Shown: positions 16,240 through 23,613 of the stretch, in pieces
How positions within the stretch are numbered: the stretch's first letter is position 1
How the letters are laid out: each line of letters opens with the position of its first letter
Source: DASQFD01 sp035633255
Lineage (GTDB): Bacteria > Actinomycetota > Actinomycetes > Actinomycetales > Dermatophilaceae
DNA length: 30,104 nucleotides
Assembly (NCBI GenBank): GCA_035633255.1
Contig: DASQFD010000145.1
Coordinates: 1 to 30,104 of the forward strand
Direction of reading: 5' to 3'
Made by a program: the position numbers and the translations under genes
Notes under the pieces: model-generated
What the model saw: only the letters and a program-made list of their open reading frames with translations
Databases searched by the model: none
What the model was told of the DNA's origin: nothing

Positions 16240-16327
16240 CCCGACCGGCACCCGACCGGCACCCGATCCGTGCCCGACCCGGGCCCGACCCGGGCCCGAT
16301 CCGCGCCCGACCCGCGCCCGATCCGCC
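16240..16327. repeat. 11-bp tandem repeat, eight copies, just upstream of purC
   Basis: Eight 11-base units begin with CCCGA: CCCGACCGGCA (twice), CCCGATCCGTG, CCCGACCCGGG (twice), CCCGATCCGCG, CCCGACCCGCG and CCCGATCCGCC. The array ends 34 bases before the purC start. A period of 11 places each unit on nearly the same face of the helix. Confidence 0.9.
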
Positions 16328-16361
16328 CCCGCGCGCCGGCGGGGCTGGGAGGATCGACGGC

Positions 16362-17258
16362 GTGAGCACCCCCGCGCCCGGGCTCGCGGGCTTCGTCCAC
16401 GTCCACTCGGGCAAGGTCCGCGACCTCTACGCCCCGCTGGACCCGGTCACGGGCGAGCCGCGGGCGGACCGGCTGCTCCTCGTCTCCTCCGACCGGATCT
16501 CCGCCTACGACCACGTCCTGCGCACCCCCATCCCCGACAAGGGCGAGGTGCTGACCCGGCTCTCGCTGTGGTGGTTCGAGCGGCTGGCGGACCTGGTCCC
16601 CCACCACGTGCTCTCCACGGACGTCCCCTCCGAGGTGGCCGGGCGGGCGGTGCTGGTGGAGCGGCTCGAGATGCTGCCGGTGGAGTGCGTGGCGCGGGCC
16701 TACCTGACCGGGGGCGGGCTGGCGGAGTACCACGCGACGGGTGCGGTGAGCGGCATACCGCTCCCTCCCGGCCTCGAGGACGGCTCGCGCCTGCCGGCGC
16801 CGATCTTCACCCCCTCCACCAAGGCGCCCGCAGGGCAGCACGACGAGCCGATCCCGTATGCCGTCGTGGAGGCCGAGCTCGGGGCCAAGCTCGCCGCCCG
16901 CGCGCGGGACCTCACCGTCGCGATCCTGCGCCGGGGCGACGCGGTGGCGGCCGGGCGCGGCATCCTGCTCGCGGACACCAAGGTCGAGTTCGGCCTGCGC
17001 GGGGGGCACGAGGTCGTGCTCGCCGACGAGGTGCTCACGCCCGACTCCTCCCGCTTCTGGCCGGCGGACGGCTGGGCCCCCGGCCGGCCCCAGCCCTCCT
17101 TCGACAAGCAGTACGTCCGGGACTGGCTGACTTCCCCGGCGAGCGGCTGGGACCGGGCCGGCGGGGAGCCGCCGCCCCCGCTTCCGCCCGAGGTGGTCGA
17201 GCAGACCCGGGCGCGCTACGTGGAGGCCTACGAGCGGCTCACCGGTGAGCGCTTCTGA
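16362..17258 (+). CDS. purC: Phosphoribosylaminoimidazole-succinocarboxamide synthase (SAICAR synthetase)
   Basis: A 298-residue enzyme joining CAIR with aspartate using ATP. Motifs seen: GKVRDLYAPLD near residues 13-23; LLLVSSDRISAYDHVL near 36-50 with the DRISA(Y/F)D signature; PVECVARAYLTGGGLAEY near 106-123; FTPSTKAP near 150; and, near the C-terminus, VLADEVLTPDSSRFWP and SFDKQYVRDWL. Its length is that of the long PurC type (about 300 residues) common in actinobacteria and yeast-like forms. GTG 16362 is preceded by GGAGG at nine bases. purL follows 55 bases downstream with its own -10 candidate. Directly upstream is an 11-bp repeat array. Confidence 0.96.
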   Translation: MSTPAPGLAGFVHVHSGKVRDLYAPLDPVTGEPRADRLLLVSSDRISAYDHVLRTPIPDKGEVLTRLSLWWFERLADLVPHHVLSTDVPSEVAGRAVLVERLEMLPVECVARAYLTGGGLAEYHATGAVSGIPLPPGLEDGSRLPAPIFTPSTKAPAGQHDEPIPYAVVEAELGAKLAARARDLTVAILRRGDAVAAGRGILLADTKVEFGLRGGHEVVLADEVLTPDSSRFWPADGWAPGRPQPSFDKQYVRDWLTSPASGWDRAGGEPPPPLPPEVVEQTRARYVEAYERLTGERF

Positions 17259-17266
17259 CGCGGCAC

Positions 17267-17272
17267 TACCCT
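17267..17272 (+). promoter_or_regulatory. purL: Possible -10 of purL
   Basis: TACCCT lies 8 bases after the purC stop. A transcript starting about 7 bases later would carry GGGAGA (17301-17306) before ATG 17314. It supports a purL start at 17314 rather than an in-frame start at 17245 inside purC. Confidence 0.4.
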
Positions 17273-17313
17273 TGGCCCCGGCGCCCGCCTCCGCCCTTCC
17301 GGGAGACCCAGAC

Positions 17314-20300
17314 ATGGCTTCGTCGCACGGCCTCGTGCTGACCACCGTCGACGGCGGCTGCGCCCTCTCGCCGTTCCGCGCCACCGCCGTCCTGCGCCGG
17401 GTCCGCGCGGCGGTGCCGTCGGTGAGCGGCCTCGACGCCCGCTTCGTGCACTGGGTCGCCAGCGAGCGGCTTCTGGACGACGCGACCCGCGTGACGGTCA
17501 CCCGGCTGCTGACCTACGGCGAGCCGTATGCCGTGAGGGCCCCAGGGAGCGGGCACCTGACCCCCGTCGTCGTCGCCCCGCGGCTCGGCACCCTCTCCCC
17601 GTGGGCCTCCAAGGCGACCGACATCGCGCACAGCTGCGGCGTCGACGTGCGGCGGGTCGAGCGCGTCACCGAGTACGTCCTGCGCTCCGCGCAGCCGCTC
17701 ACGACCGCCGGCTGGGCCGCCGCGGCCGACGTGCTCCACGACCGGATGACCGAGACGGCGCTCCCGGCCCGGGAGGACGCCGCCGCGCTCTTCGACGAGC
17801 GTGAGGGGGGGCCGCTGGCACGCGTCGACGTCCTGGGGGAGGGGCGGGCCGCGCTGGAGGCGGCGGACACGGCATACGGGCTGGCCCTCTCCGAGGACGA
17901 GGTGGACTACCTCGTCGAGGCGTTCACCACGCTGGGCCGCAACCCGACCGACGTGGAGCTGACGATGTTCGCCCAGGCGAACTCCGAGCACTGCCGGCAC
18001 AAGATCTTCAACGCCGACTTCGTGGTGGACGGCGAGGCGCAGCCAAGGTCGCTCTTCGGGATGATCCGGCACACCGAGGCGGTATCGGGCCAGGGGACCG
18101 TCGTCGCCTACTCCGACAACGCCTCCGTGATGCGGGGCGGGGTACGGCAGCGGTGGCGGCCCGAGCGGGGGGACGGGCCGGCCCGCTGGCGGGCGCGCGA
18201 CGGCGACGTGCACGTCCTGATGAAGGTCGAGACCCACAACCACCCCACGGCGATCTCGCCCTTCCCGGGCGCGGCGACCGGGGCCGGCGGGGAGATCCGC
18301 GACGAGGGGGCCACCGGCCGGGGGTCGCGGCCCTCGGCGGGGGTGACCGGGTTCGCCGTCTCCAACCTGCGCCTCCCCGGGGCCGAGGAGCCGTGGGAGA
18401 GGGACCCGGTGGGCGCGCCGGGGCACCTGGCCACCCCGCTGGAGATCATGCTCGACGGGCCGGTCGGGGCGGCGGCCTTCAACAACGAGTTCGGGCGGCC
18501 GGCGCTCGGCGGGTTCTTCCGCGTCTACGAGCAGACCGTCGACGGGGTGCGTCGGGGCTACCACAAGCCGGTCATGAGCGCCGGCGGGCTCGGCACCATC
18601 GACGCGGCGCAGACGGAGAAGGTGCGCTTCCCCGCCGGGACCCTGCTCGTGCAGATCGGCGGGCCGGGCCTGCGGATCGGGATGGGCGGCGGGGCGGCGT
18701 CGTCGATGGCCGCCGGCGCGAACGCCGCCGAGCTCGACTTCGACTCGGTGCAGCGCGGCAACCCGGAGATCCAGCGGCGTGCGCAGGAGGTCATCACCTC
18801 GTGCGCCGCGCTCGGCGGTGACAACCCCGTCCTCGCCGTCCACGACGTGGGGGCGGGCGGGCTCTCCAACGCGTTCCCCGAGCTCGTGGACGGGGCCGGG
18901 CTCGGCGCGCGGTTCGACCTCGGCGCGGTGCCCGTGGAGGAGTCGGGGCTGGCGCCGAAGGAGATCTGGTGCAACGAGAGCCAGGAGCGCTACGTCCTGG
19001 CGATCGCGCCCGAGTCCCTCCCGGCCTTCGCCGCGCTGTGCGAGCGCGAGCGGTGCCCGTATGCCCTCGTCGGCGTCGCGCGGGCGGACGGCCGGCTCGT
19101 GGTCGAGGACGGCCGGCTCGCGGTCGGGGACGGGGGGCTGGTGGTCGGGGACGGGGCGTCGGACCGGCCGGCCCCGGGCGCTCCCGTCGACCTGCCGATG
19201 GAGGTGCTGCTCGGCAAGCCGCCGCGGATGACCCGCGACGTGAGCCGGGTGTCCCGCGACGGCGGACCGGTGCTCGACCCCACGGGGTGGGGGCCCGAGG
19301 AGGTGCGGGAGGCGGCCTACGCCGTCCTGCGCCACCCCACCGTCGCCAGCACCCGCTTCCTGGTCACCATCGGCGACCGCACCGTGGGGGGGATCTCCCA
19401 CCGGGACCAGATGGTCGGCCCGTGGCAGGTGCCGGTCGCGGACGTCGCGGTGACCCTGGCGGACCACGTCGGCTTCGCGGGGGAGGCGATGGCCACGGGG
19501 GAGCGCCCGCCGATCGCGGCCGTCGACGCGCCGGCGTCGGGGCGGATGGCGGTCGGTGAGGCCGTGACGAACCTGCTCGCCGCGCCGGTGGCGTCGCTGT
19601 CGTCGGTCAAGCTCTCGTGCAACTGGATGGCGGCGTGCGGGGAGCCCGGCGAGGACGCCGCGCTCTACGACACGGTGCACGCCGTGGCGATGGAGCTGTG
19701 CCCGGCCCTGGGGGTGGGCGTCCCGGTCGGCAAGGACTCGCTGTCCATGCGCACCCGCTGGTCCGACCCGGCGACGGGGGAGGCGCGCCAGGTCACCTCA
19801 CCGGTGACCCTGGTCGTGACGGCGTTCGCGTCCCTGCCCGACGTGCGCGGGACGCTGACGCCGCAGCTCGTCGGCGGCCGGGCGGCGGACGGGACCGGTG
19901 CGTCCGAGACCGATGCGTCCGAGACCCTGCTGCTGCTGGTCGACCTCGGGGCGGGCCGGGACCGGCTGGGCGGCTCCGTGCTGGCCCAGACACGCGCGCG
20001 GTTCGGGGGCGGCGCGGTGCCGGACCTCGACGACCCGGCGCGGCTGGTCGCCCTCGTCGACGCGGTGAACGCGCTGCGCGAGCAGGGCCTGGTCACGGCA
20101 TACCACGACCGTTCCGACGGCGGGCTGTGGTCGACGGCGGTCGAGATGGGGCTGGCCGGCGGGTGCGGCGTCGACCTGGACGTCCGCTCGGTGGCCGCCC
20201 TCTTCGCCGAGGAGCTCGGGGTGGTCCTGGAGGTGCCCGCGCACCGGCTTGCGGACGCGGAGGCGGCGCTGACGGCATACCGGCTCTCCCACCTGACCAC

Positions 20301-21318
20301 GGTCGTGGGGCGGCCGAACGCGCAGCGCCGGGTGCGGGTGTCGGTGGCCGGGCGCGCGGTGCTCGACGAGCCGGTGCGCGACCTCGCGCAGGCCTGGGAC
20401 GAGGTGTCGTGGCGGATCGCGCGGCTCCGGGACAACCCGGAGTGCGCCGACGAGGAGCACGCGGCGGTGGGCGCGGACGAGGACCCGGGGCTCACGGTGG
20501 TGACCACCTTCGACCCGCGCGAGGACGTCAGCGCGCCGCACGTGGGGCGCGGGGCGCGGCCCCGGGTGGCGGTGCTGCGCGAGCAGGGCGTGAACTCGCA
20601 CGCGGAGACCGCGTTCGCCTTCCACCGGGCCGGCTTCGAGGCGTGGGACGTGCACATGACCGACCTGCAGAGCGGGCGCGCGGACCTCGCCGACTTCGTC
20701 GGGCTGGTCGCGTGCGGCGGGTTCTCCTACGGCGACACCCTCGGGGCGGGCGAGGGCTGGGCGCGCTCGGTGCTCTTCAGCGAGCGGCTCAGCGAGGCGT
20801 TCGCCGGGTTCTTCGGGCGGCCGGACACCTTCGGCCTGGGGATCTGCAACGGGTGCCAGATGTTCGCGGCGCTGGCCGACCTGGTGCCGGGGGCCGAGGC
20901 GTGGCCGCGGTTCACCCGCAACCGGTCCGAGCAGTACGAGGCCCGGCTCGGGCTGGTCGAGGTGCTGGACTCGCCGTCGATCTTCCACGCGGGGATGGCC
21001 GGGAGCATCCTGCCGATCGCCGTCGCCCACGGGGAGGGTCTGGCCAGCTTCGCCGCTCGCGGCGACGCCGGCGCGGTGCACGCCGTGGCGCGGTTCGTCG
21101 ACGGTCACGGGCGGCCGGCGACGGCATACCCGGCGAACCCCAACGGCAGCCCGGGCGGGCTGACGGCGGTGACCACGCCGGACGGGCGGTTCACGGCGAT
21201 GATGCCGCACCCGGAGCGGGTGTCGCGCAACGTCCAGCTGTCGTGGACCTCCGGGCCGGTGGAGCACGAGAGCCCGTGGCTGCGGATATTCCGCAACGCG
21301 CGGGTCTCGGTGGGCTGA
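17314..21318 (+). CDS. purL: Phosphoribosylformylglycinamidine synthase, large single-chain form
   Basis: A 1334-residue FGAM synthase that takes ammonia from its own glutaminase domain (step 4 of purine synthesis). Domain order: N-terminal PurS-like region (1-150), linker, FGAM synthetase core with NSEHCRHK at 223-230 and ETHNHPTAI from 306 followed by GAATGAGGEIRDE, second half with NWMAACGEPGEDAALYD and PVGKDSLSMRT, and a C-terminal class I glutamine amidotransferase. The triad is intact: Cys1181 in GICNGCQMF, His1299 and Glu1301 in MMPHPERV. This gamma-proteobacterial/eukaryote-like architecture differs from the split PurS/PurQ/PurL of most actinomycetes. Two in-frame repeats lie in loops (about residues 592-615 and 862-871). 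ATG 17314 is preferred over 17245 because of GGGAGA and because the conserved sequence begins there. Confidence 0.96.
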   Translation: MASSHGLVLTTVDGGCALSPFRATAVLRRVRAAVPSVSGLDARFVHWVASERLLDDATRVTVTRLLTYGEPYAVRAPGSGHLTPVVVAPRLGTLSPWASKATDIAHSCGVDVRRVERVTEYVLRSAQPLTTAGWAAAADVLHDRMTETALPAREDAAALFDEREGGPLARVDVLGEGRAALEAADTAYGLALSEDEVDYLVEAFTTLGRNPTDVELTMFAQANSEHCRHKIFNADFVVDGEAQPRSLFGMIRHTEAVSGQGTVVAYSDNASVMRGGVRQRWRPERGDGPARWRARDGDVHVLMKVETHNHPTAISPFPGAATGAGGEIRDEGATGRGSRPSAGVTGFAVSNLRLPGAEEPWERDPVGAPGHLATPLEIMLDGPVGAAAFNNEFGRPALGGFFRVYEQTVDGVRRGYHKPVMSAGGLGTIDAAQTEKVRFPAGTLLVQIGGPGLRIGMGGGAASSMAAGANAAELDFDSVQRGNPEIQRRAQEVITSCAALGGDNPVLAVHDVGAGGLSNAFPELVDGAGLGARFDLGAVPVEESGLAPKEIWCNESQERYVLAIAPESLPAFAALCERERCPYALVGVARADGRLVVEDGRLAVGDGGLVVGDGASDRPAPGAPVDLPMEVLLGKPPRMTRDVSRVSRDGGPVLDPTGWGPEEVREAAYAVLRHPTVASTRFLVTIGDRTVGGISHRDQMVGPWQVPVADVAVTLADHVGFAGEAMATGERPPIAAVDAPASGRMAVGEAVTNLLAAPVASLSSVKLSCNWMAACGEPGEDAALYDTVHAVAMELCPALGVGVPVGKDSLSMRTRWSDPATGEARQVTSPVTLVVTAFASLPDVRGTLTPQLVGGRAADGTGASETDASETLLLLVDLGAGRDRLGGSVLAQTRARFGGGAVPDLDDPARLVALVDAVNALREQGLVTAYHDRSDGGLWSTAVEMGLAGGCGVDLDVRSVAALFAEELGVVLEVPAHRLADAEAALTAYRLSHLTTVVGRPNAQRRVRVSVAGRAVLDEPVRDLAQAWDEVSWRIARLRDNPECADEEHAAVGADEDPGLTVVTTFDPREDVSAPHVGRGARPRVAVLREQGVNSHAETAFAFHRAGFEAWDVHMTDLQSGRADLADFVGLVACGGFSYGDTLGAGEGWARSVLFSERLSEAFAGFFGRPDTFGLGICNGCQMFAALADLVPGAEAWPRFTRNRSEQYEARLGLVEVLDSPSIFHAGMAGSILPIAVAHGEGLASFAARGDAGAVHAVARFVDGHGRPATAYPANPNGSPGGLTAVTTPDGRFTAMMPHPERVSRNVQLSWTSGPVEHESPWLRIFRNARVSVG
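19087..19158 (+). repeat. 21-bp in-frame tandem repeat inside purL
   Basis: Three full 21-base units (19087, 19108, 19129) and a partial fourth encode DGRLVVE, DGRLAVG and DGGLVVG, then DG. They sit between a core strand and the segment PVDLPMEVLLGKPPRMTRD, where other PurL proteins have a short loop. The expansion adds about 20 residues without breaking the frame. Confidence 0.85.
19897..19926 (+). repeat. 15-bp in-frame duplication inside purL
   Basis: GGTGCGTCCGAGACC is followed directly by GATGCGTCCGAGACC, encoding GASET-DASET in a loop before the strand LLLLVDLG. One base differs between copies. Confidence 0.8.
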
Positions 21319-21321
21319 GCG

Positions 21322-22755
21322 GTGAGCGAGCGTACCGGCAGCGACGGGGCGGCGGACCGGGGGCCGGGCCCGGCGCCCTCCTCCGGCCCGGCGCCCTCCT
21401 CCGGCCCGGCGCCCTCCTCGGGACCGGCGCCCTCCTCGGGCCCGGCCGCCTCCTCGGCTGCCGAGTCGCCCATCGTCCTGCACAGGCGGGGCTACCTGGT
21501 GCTGCTCCTCCAGGCGGCGGCCCTGGGGATCCCGATCTCGCTGCTCGCCTTCGGCTACCAGGCCCTGGTGCACGTGCTGCAGCACGAGGTGTGGGAGGCC
21601 CTGCCGGAGCGGCTGTGGGGCTCCGGTCCCCCGGTGTGGTGGCCGCTCGTCGTGCTGGGTCTGGCCGGGGTCCTCGTCGGCTGGGTGGGGCCCCGCGTCC
21701 CGGGTGGGGGTGGACACCCCGCGGCGGGCGGCGTCAGCCCCGCACCCACCCCGCCGCGGTTCCTGCCCGGGGTCCTCGTCGTGGCCGGGATCAGCCTGGT
21801 CCTCGGTGCCGTCCTGGGCCCCGAGGCGCCGCTGCTCGCCATGGGCAGCGCCGTCGCGCTCATGGTCGCGGACCGGACCTCGCTGGCGACCCAGCCCGAG
21901 GCCCGCGCCGTGATCGCGACCGCCGGGGCGGCGGCCGCCATCGCGGCCATCTTCGGCAGCCCGCTGGTGGCGGCGATCCTGCTGATGGAGGTGGTCGGCT
22001 TCGGCGGCCGCAAGATGATGGCGGTCCTGCTGCCCTGCCTGATGTCGACCGGCGTGGGGGCGCTGCTCTTCACCGGGCTGGGCAGCTGGACCGGGCTGAC
22101 GACCGCGAGTCTGGCCGTGCCGGACTTCGAGGCCTCCGACCTGCGGGTGGGCCAGCTGCTCTGGGTGGTGCCGGTGGCGGCCGTGATCGCGGTCGGCCTG
22201 CACGCCGTCCTGCTCCTCGGCCACCGGGTGACGGAGGCGGCCCGGTCACGGGTGTTCCTGGTCACCGCGGCAGCCGGCGTCCTGGCGGGCGGGCTGGCCA
22301 CGCTCTACGCCCTGCTCACCTCGCGCTCCGTCACCGAGGTCGCCCTGTCCGGCCAGGCGCTGCTCCCGGGGCTGGCGGCGGAGCCCCAGTCCTGGCCGGT
22401 CACCGCCCTGGTGCTGCTGCTGGGGTGCAAGGCACTGGCCTTCGGGCTCTCGCTCGGGGTGTTCCGCGGCGGACCGGTCTTCCCGGCCGTCGCCCTGGGG
22501 GCGGTGGCGGGCGTGCTCGCCGGCCAGCTCCCCGGTCTCGGGACCGCTGCCGGCCTGGCCATCGGCATGGCGGCCACGGCCGCGGCGGTGATGCGCCTGC
22601 CGGTCACGTCCGTGCTCCTGGTCGTCCTGCTGCTCGGGTCGGGGGTGACCGAGGTGACGCCGCTGGTGATCATCGCGGTGGTCGTGGCCCTGGTCGTCCT
22701 CGAGGCCCTCGACTCGGCCCTCGCCGGCAACCGCCGGGTCGCCGCCGACCCCTGA
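21322..22755 (+). CDS. ClC family chloride channel/antiporter-like membrane protein
   Basis: A 477-residue integral membrane protein of the ClC fold, which carries chloride as a channel or a proton antiporter. The first 47 residues are a Pro/Ala/Ser-rich cytoplasmic tail made of GPAPSS repeats. The membrane domain starts near residue 54 with about ten or more hydrophobic helices. Selectivity segments: GPEAPLLAMGS near 171 in place of the usual G-K/R-E-G-P, keeping the gating Glu but losing the Gly; FGSPLVAAILLMEV near 211, matching the GxPLAGxxFxxE helix; and FRGGPVFPAVALGA near 383 for the GxFxP motif. GTG 21322 comes 3 bases after the purL stop, so it is probably co-transcribed with purL. 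No CBS domains are present. Confidence 0.88.
   Translation: MSERTGSDGAADRGPGPAPSSGPAPSSGPAPSSGPAPSSGPAASSAAESPIVLHRRGYLVLLLQAAALGIPISLLAFGYQALVHVLQHEVWEALPERLWGSGPPVWWPLVVLGLAGVLVGWVGPRVPGGGGHPAAGGVSPAPTPPRFLPGVLVVAGISLVLGAVLGPEAPLLAMGSAVALMVADRTSLATQPEARAVIATAGAAAAIAAIFGSPLVAAILLMEVVGFGGRKMMAVLLPCLMSTGVGALLFTGLGSWTGLTTASLAVPDFEASDLRVGQLLWVVPVAAVIAVGLHAVLLLGHRVTEAARSRVFLVTAAAGVLAGGLATLYALLTSRSVTEVALSGQALLPGLAAEPQSWPVTALVLLLGCKALAFGLSLGVFRGGPVFPAVALGAVAGVLAGQLPGLGTAAGLAIGMAATAAAVMRLPVTSVLLVVLLLGSGVTEVTPLVIIAVVVALVVLEALDSALAGNRRVAADP
21367..21456 (+). repeat. 18-bp in-frame tandem repeat in the ClC N-terminus
   Basis: About five 18-base units encode GPAPSS four times and then GPAASS. Units one and two are identical and the others differ by one or two bases. 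The repeats make a flexible tail before the first membrane helix. Confidence 0.85.
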
Positions 22756-22767
22756 CCACGGGTCGGC
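22744..22767. terminator. 8-bp hairpin in the convergent gap after the ClC gene
   Basis: GCCGACCC (22744-22751) pairs with GGGTCGGC (22760-22767) around an 8-base loop that includes the ClC stop codon. The convergent minus-strand gene ends at 22774, so the hairpin could serve both strands. Confidence 0.5.
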
Positions 22768-22773
22768 GCCGGG

Positions 22774-23505
22774 TCAGCGCAGGCGCCAGCGGCCCGGCTC
22801 GGGCGGCTCGGGGGAGCGCTCGGCAGCCGCGTCGAGAAAGGGCCGGGCACCCGGCACCCGGCGCCGCAGGTCGGCGTCGGCCAGCAGCCCGGCCGGGAAC
22901 GGCAGGCGCGGGAGCCGCCGCCGCAGCTCGGCGACGTCGACCGGCCCACGCCGCGCCACGAGCACGCCGTTGCCGAAGCGGCGGCCCTTGAGCACCTCGT
23001 GGGGGGCGAGGTATGCCGTGTGCCCCAGTGCGGCCCGCGCACCCGCGGCGACGCGGCCGGCATACCGGAGCCCGGGCTCGTCGGCGACGTTGGCGAGCAG
23101 GACGCCGCCCGGGGACAGGACCCGCGCGCAGTCGGTGAGGAACTCCAGGGTGCCGAGCTCGGGCGGCACCCGGCCGCCGGCGTAGGCGTCGAGGACGACC
23201 GCGTCGGCCGACCCCGTGGCGAGCGCGGCGACCCCGGTCCGGCCGTCGACCGGGCGGACCCGGATCCGGTGACCGCGGGGCAGGGGCAGCTCCCGCCGGA
23301 CCTGCGCGGTGAGCCCCGCGTCCGGCTCCAGGACGACCTGCGGCGACCCGGGCCGGGTGTGCTGGACCCAGCGCGGGAGCGTCAAGCCGCCGCCGCCCAC
23401 GTGCGTGACGGCGAGCCGGGCCGGAGCGGGCTCGGGCGCGCAGACGTCCAGCGCCAGGGCGAGCAGGGCGACGTACTCGAAGACGAGGTCGTCGGGGTGC
23501 TCCAC
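22774..23505 (-). CDS. Spermidine synthase-like (SAM-dependent, Rossmann-fold) protein
   Basis: With GTG 23505 as first usual start, the protein has 243 residues. It contains the nucleotide-binding motif THVGGGGLTLPRWV near 34, VVLEPDAGL (acidic end of strand 2), ADAVVLDAYAGGRVPPEL with the catalytic-site Asp of this fold, and the strand GGVLLANVAD. Polyamine synthases and several orphan methyltransferase-like proteins share this fold; true aminopropyl transfer is uncertain. The homology clearly extends upstream: in the same frame, bases 23506-23595 encode RVVPD then VVVLDGHPQSHVDV, the family's N-terminal beta-hairpin with DGxxQS. No ATG, GTG or TTG lies between it and the preceding stop codon; a CTG at 23595 is the only near-cognate start upstream of that block. 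The gene lies 18 bases after the nucleotidase stop when counted from that CTG. Confidence 0.8.
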   Translation of the reverse strand: MEHPDDLVFEYVALLALALDVCAPEPAPARLAVTHVGGGGLTLPRWVQHTRPGSPQVVLEPDAGLTAQVRRELPLPRGHRIRVRPVDGRTGVAALATGSADAVVLDAYAGGRVPPELGTLEFLTDCARVLSPGGVLLANVADEPGLRYAGRVAAGARAALGHTAYLAPHEVLKGRRFGNGVLVARRGPVDVAELRRRLPRLPFPAGLLADADLRRRVPGARPFLDAAAERSPEPPEPGRWRLR

Positions 23506-23613
23506 GTCGACGTGCGACTGAGGGTGGCCGTCGAGGACGACGACGGCGCCGCCGCGCGCGTCCGGGACGACGCGCGCGGCGGGGTGCTGCTCCAGGTCCG
23601 GGGCCGCGCCGGG

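Larger units (their letters stand above)
15854..16361. other. 508-base intergenic region between purD and purC, rich in repeats
   Basis: No gene is convincing here. The region contains the 16-base array (15917-16012), a middle part of ordinary GC-rich sequence with short GC palindromes (16013-16204), a 9-bp hairpin (16205-16233), and the 11-base array (16240-16327). Those are followed directly by the purC ribosome-binding site. Long open frames across it arise from lack of stop codons in GC-rich DNA, and the repeat periods of 16 and 11 are not multiples of three. Confidence 0.7.

Noticed and set aside
15715..16251. Minus-strand frame across the 16-bp array, giving repeated WPLLSLAPAVTG-like peptides
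   Set aside because: The repeat period is not a multiple of three, so the peptide changes frame relative to the repeat, and no start signal is seen. It is the result of few stop codons in GC-rich repeats.
15917..16327. CRISPR array
   Set aside because: Units of 16 and 11 bases are directly adjacent with no unique spacers, and no cas genes are present.
17245..17313. Upstream start for PurL at 17245
   Set aside because: It would begin inside purC, the extra 23 residues are Ala/Pro-rich and not conserved, and ATG 17314 has its own GGGAGA site.
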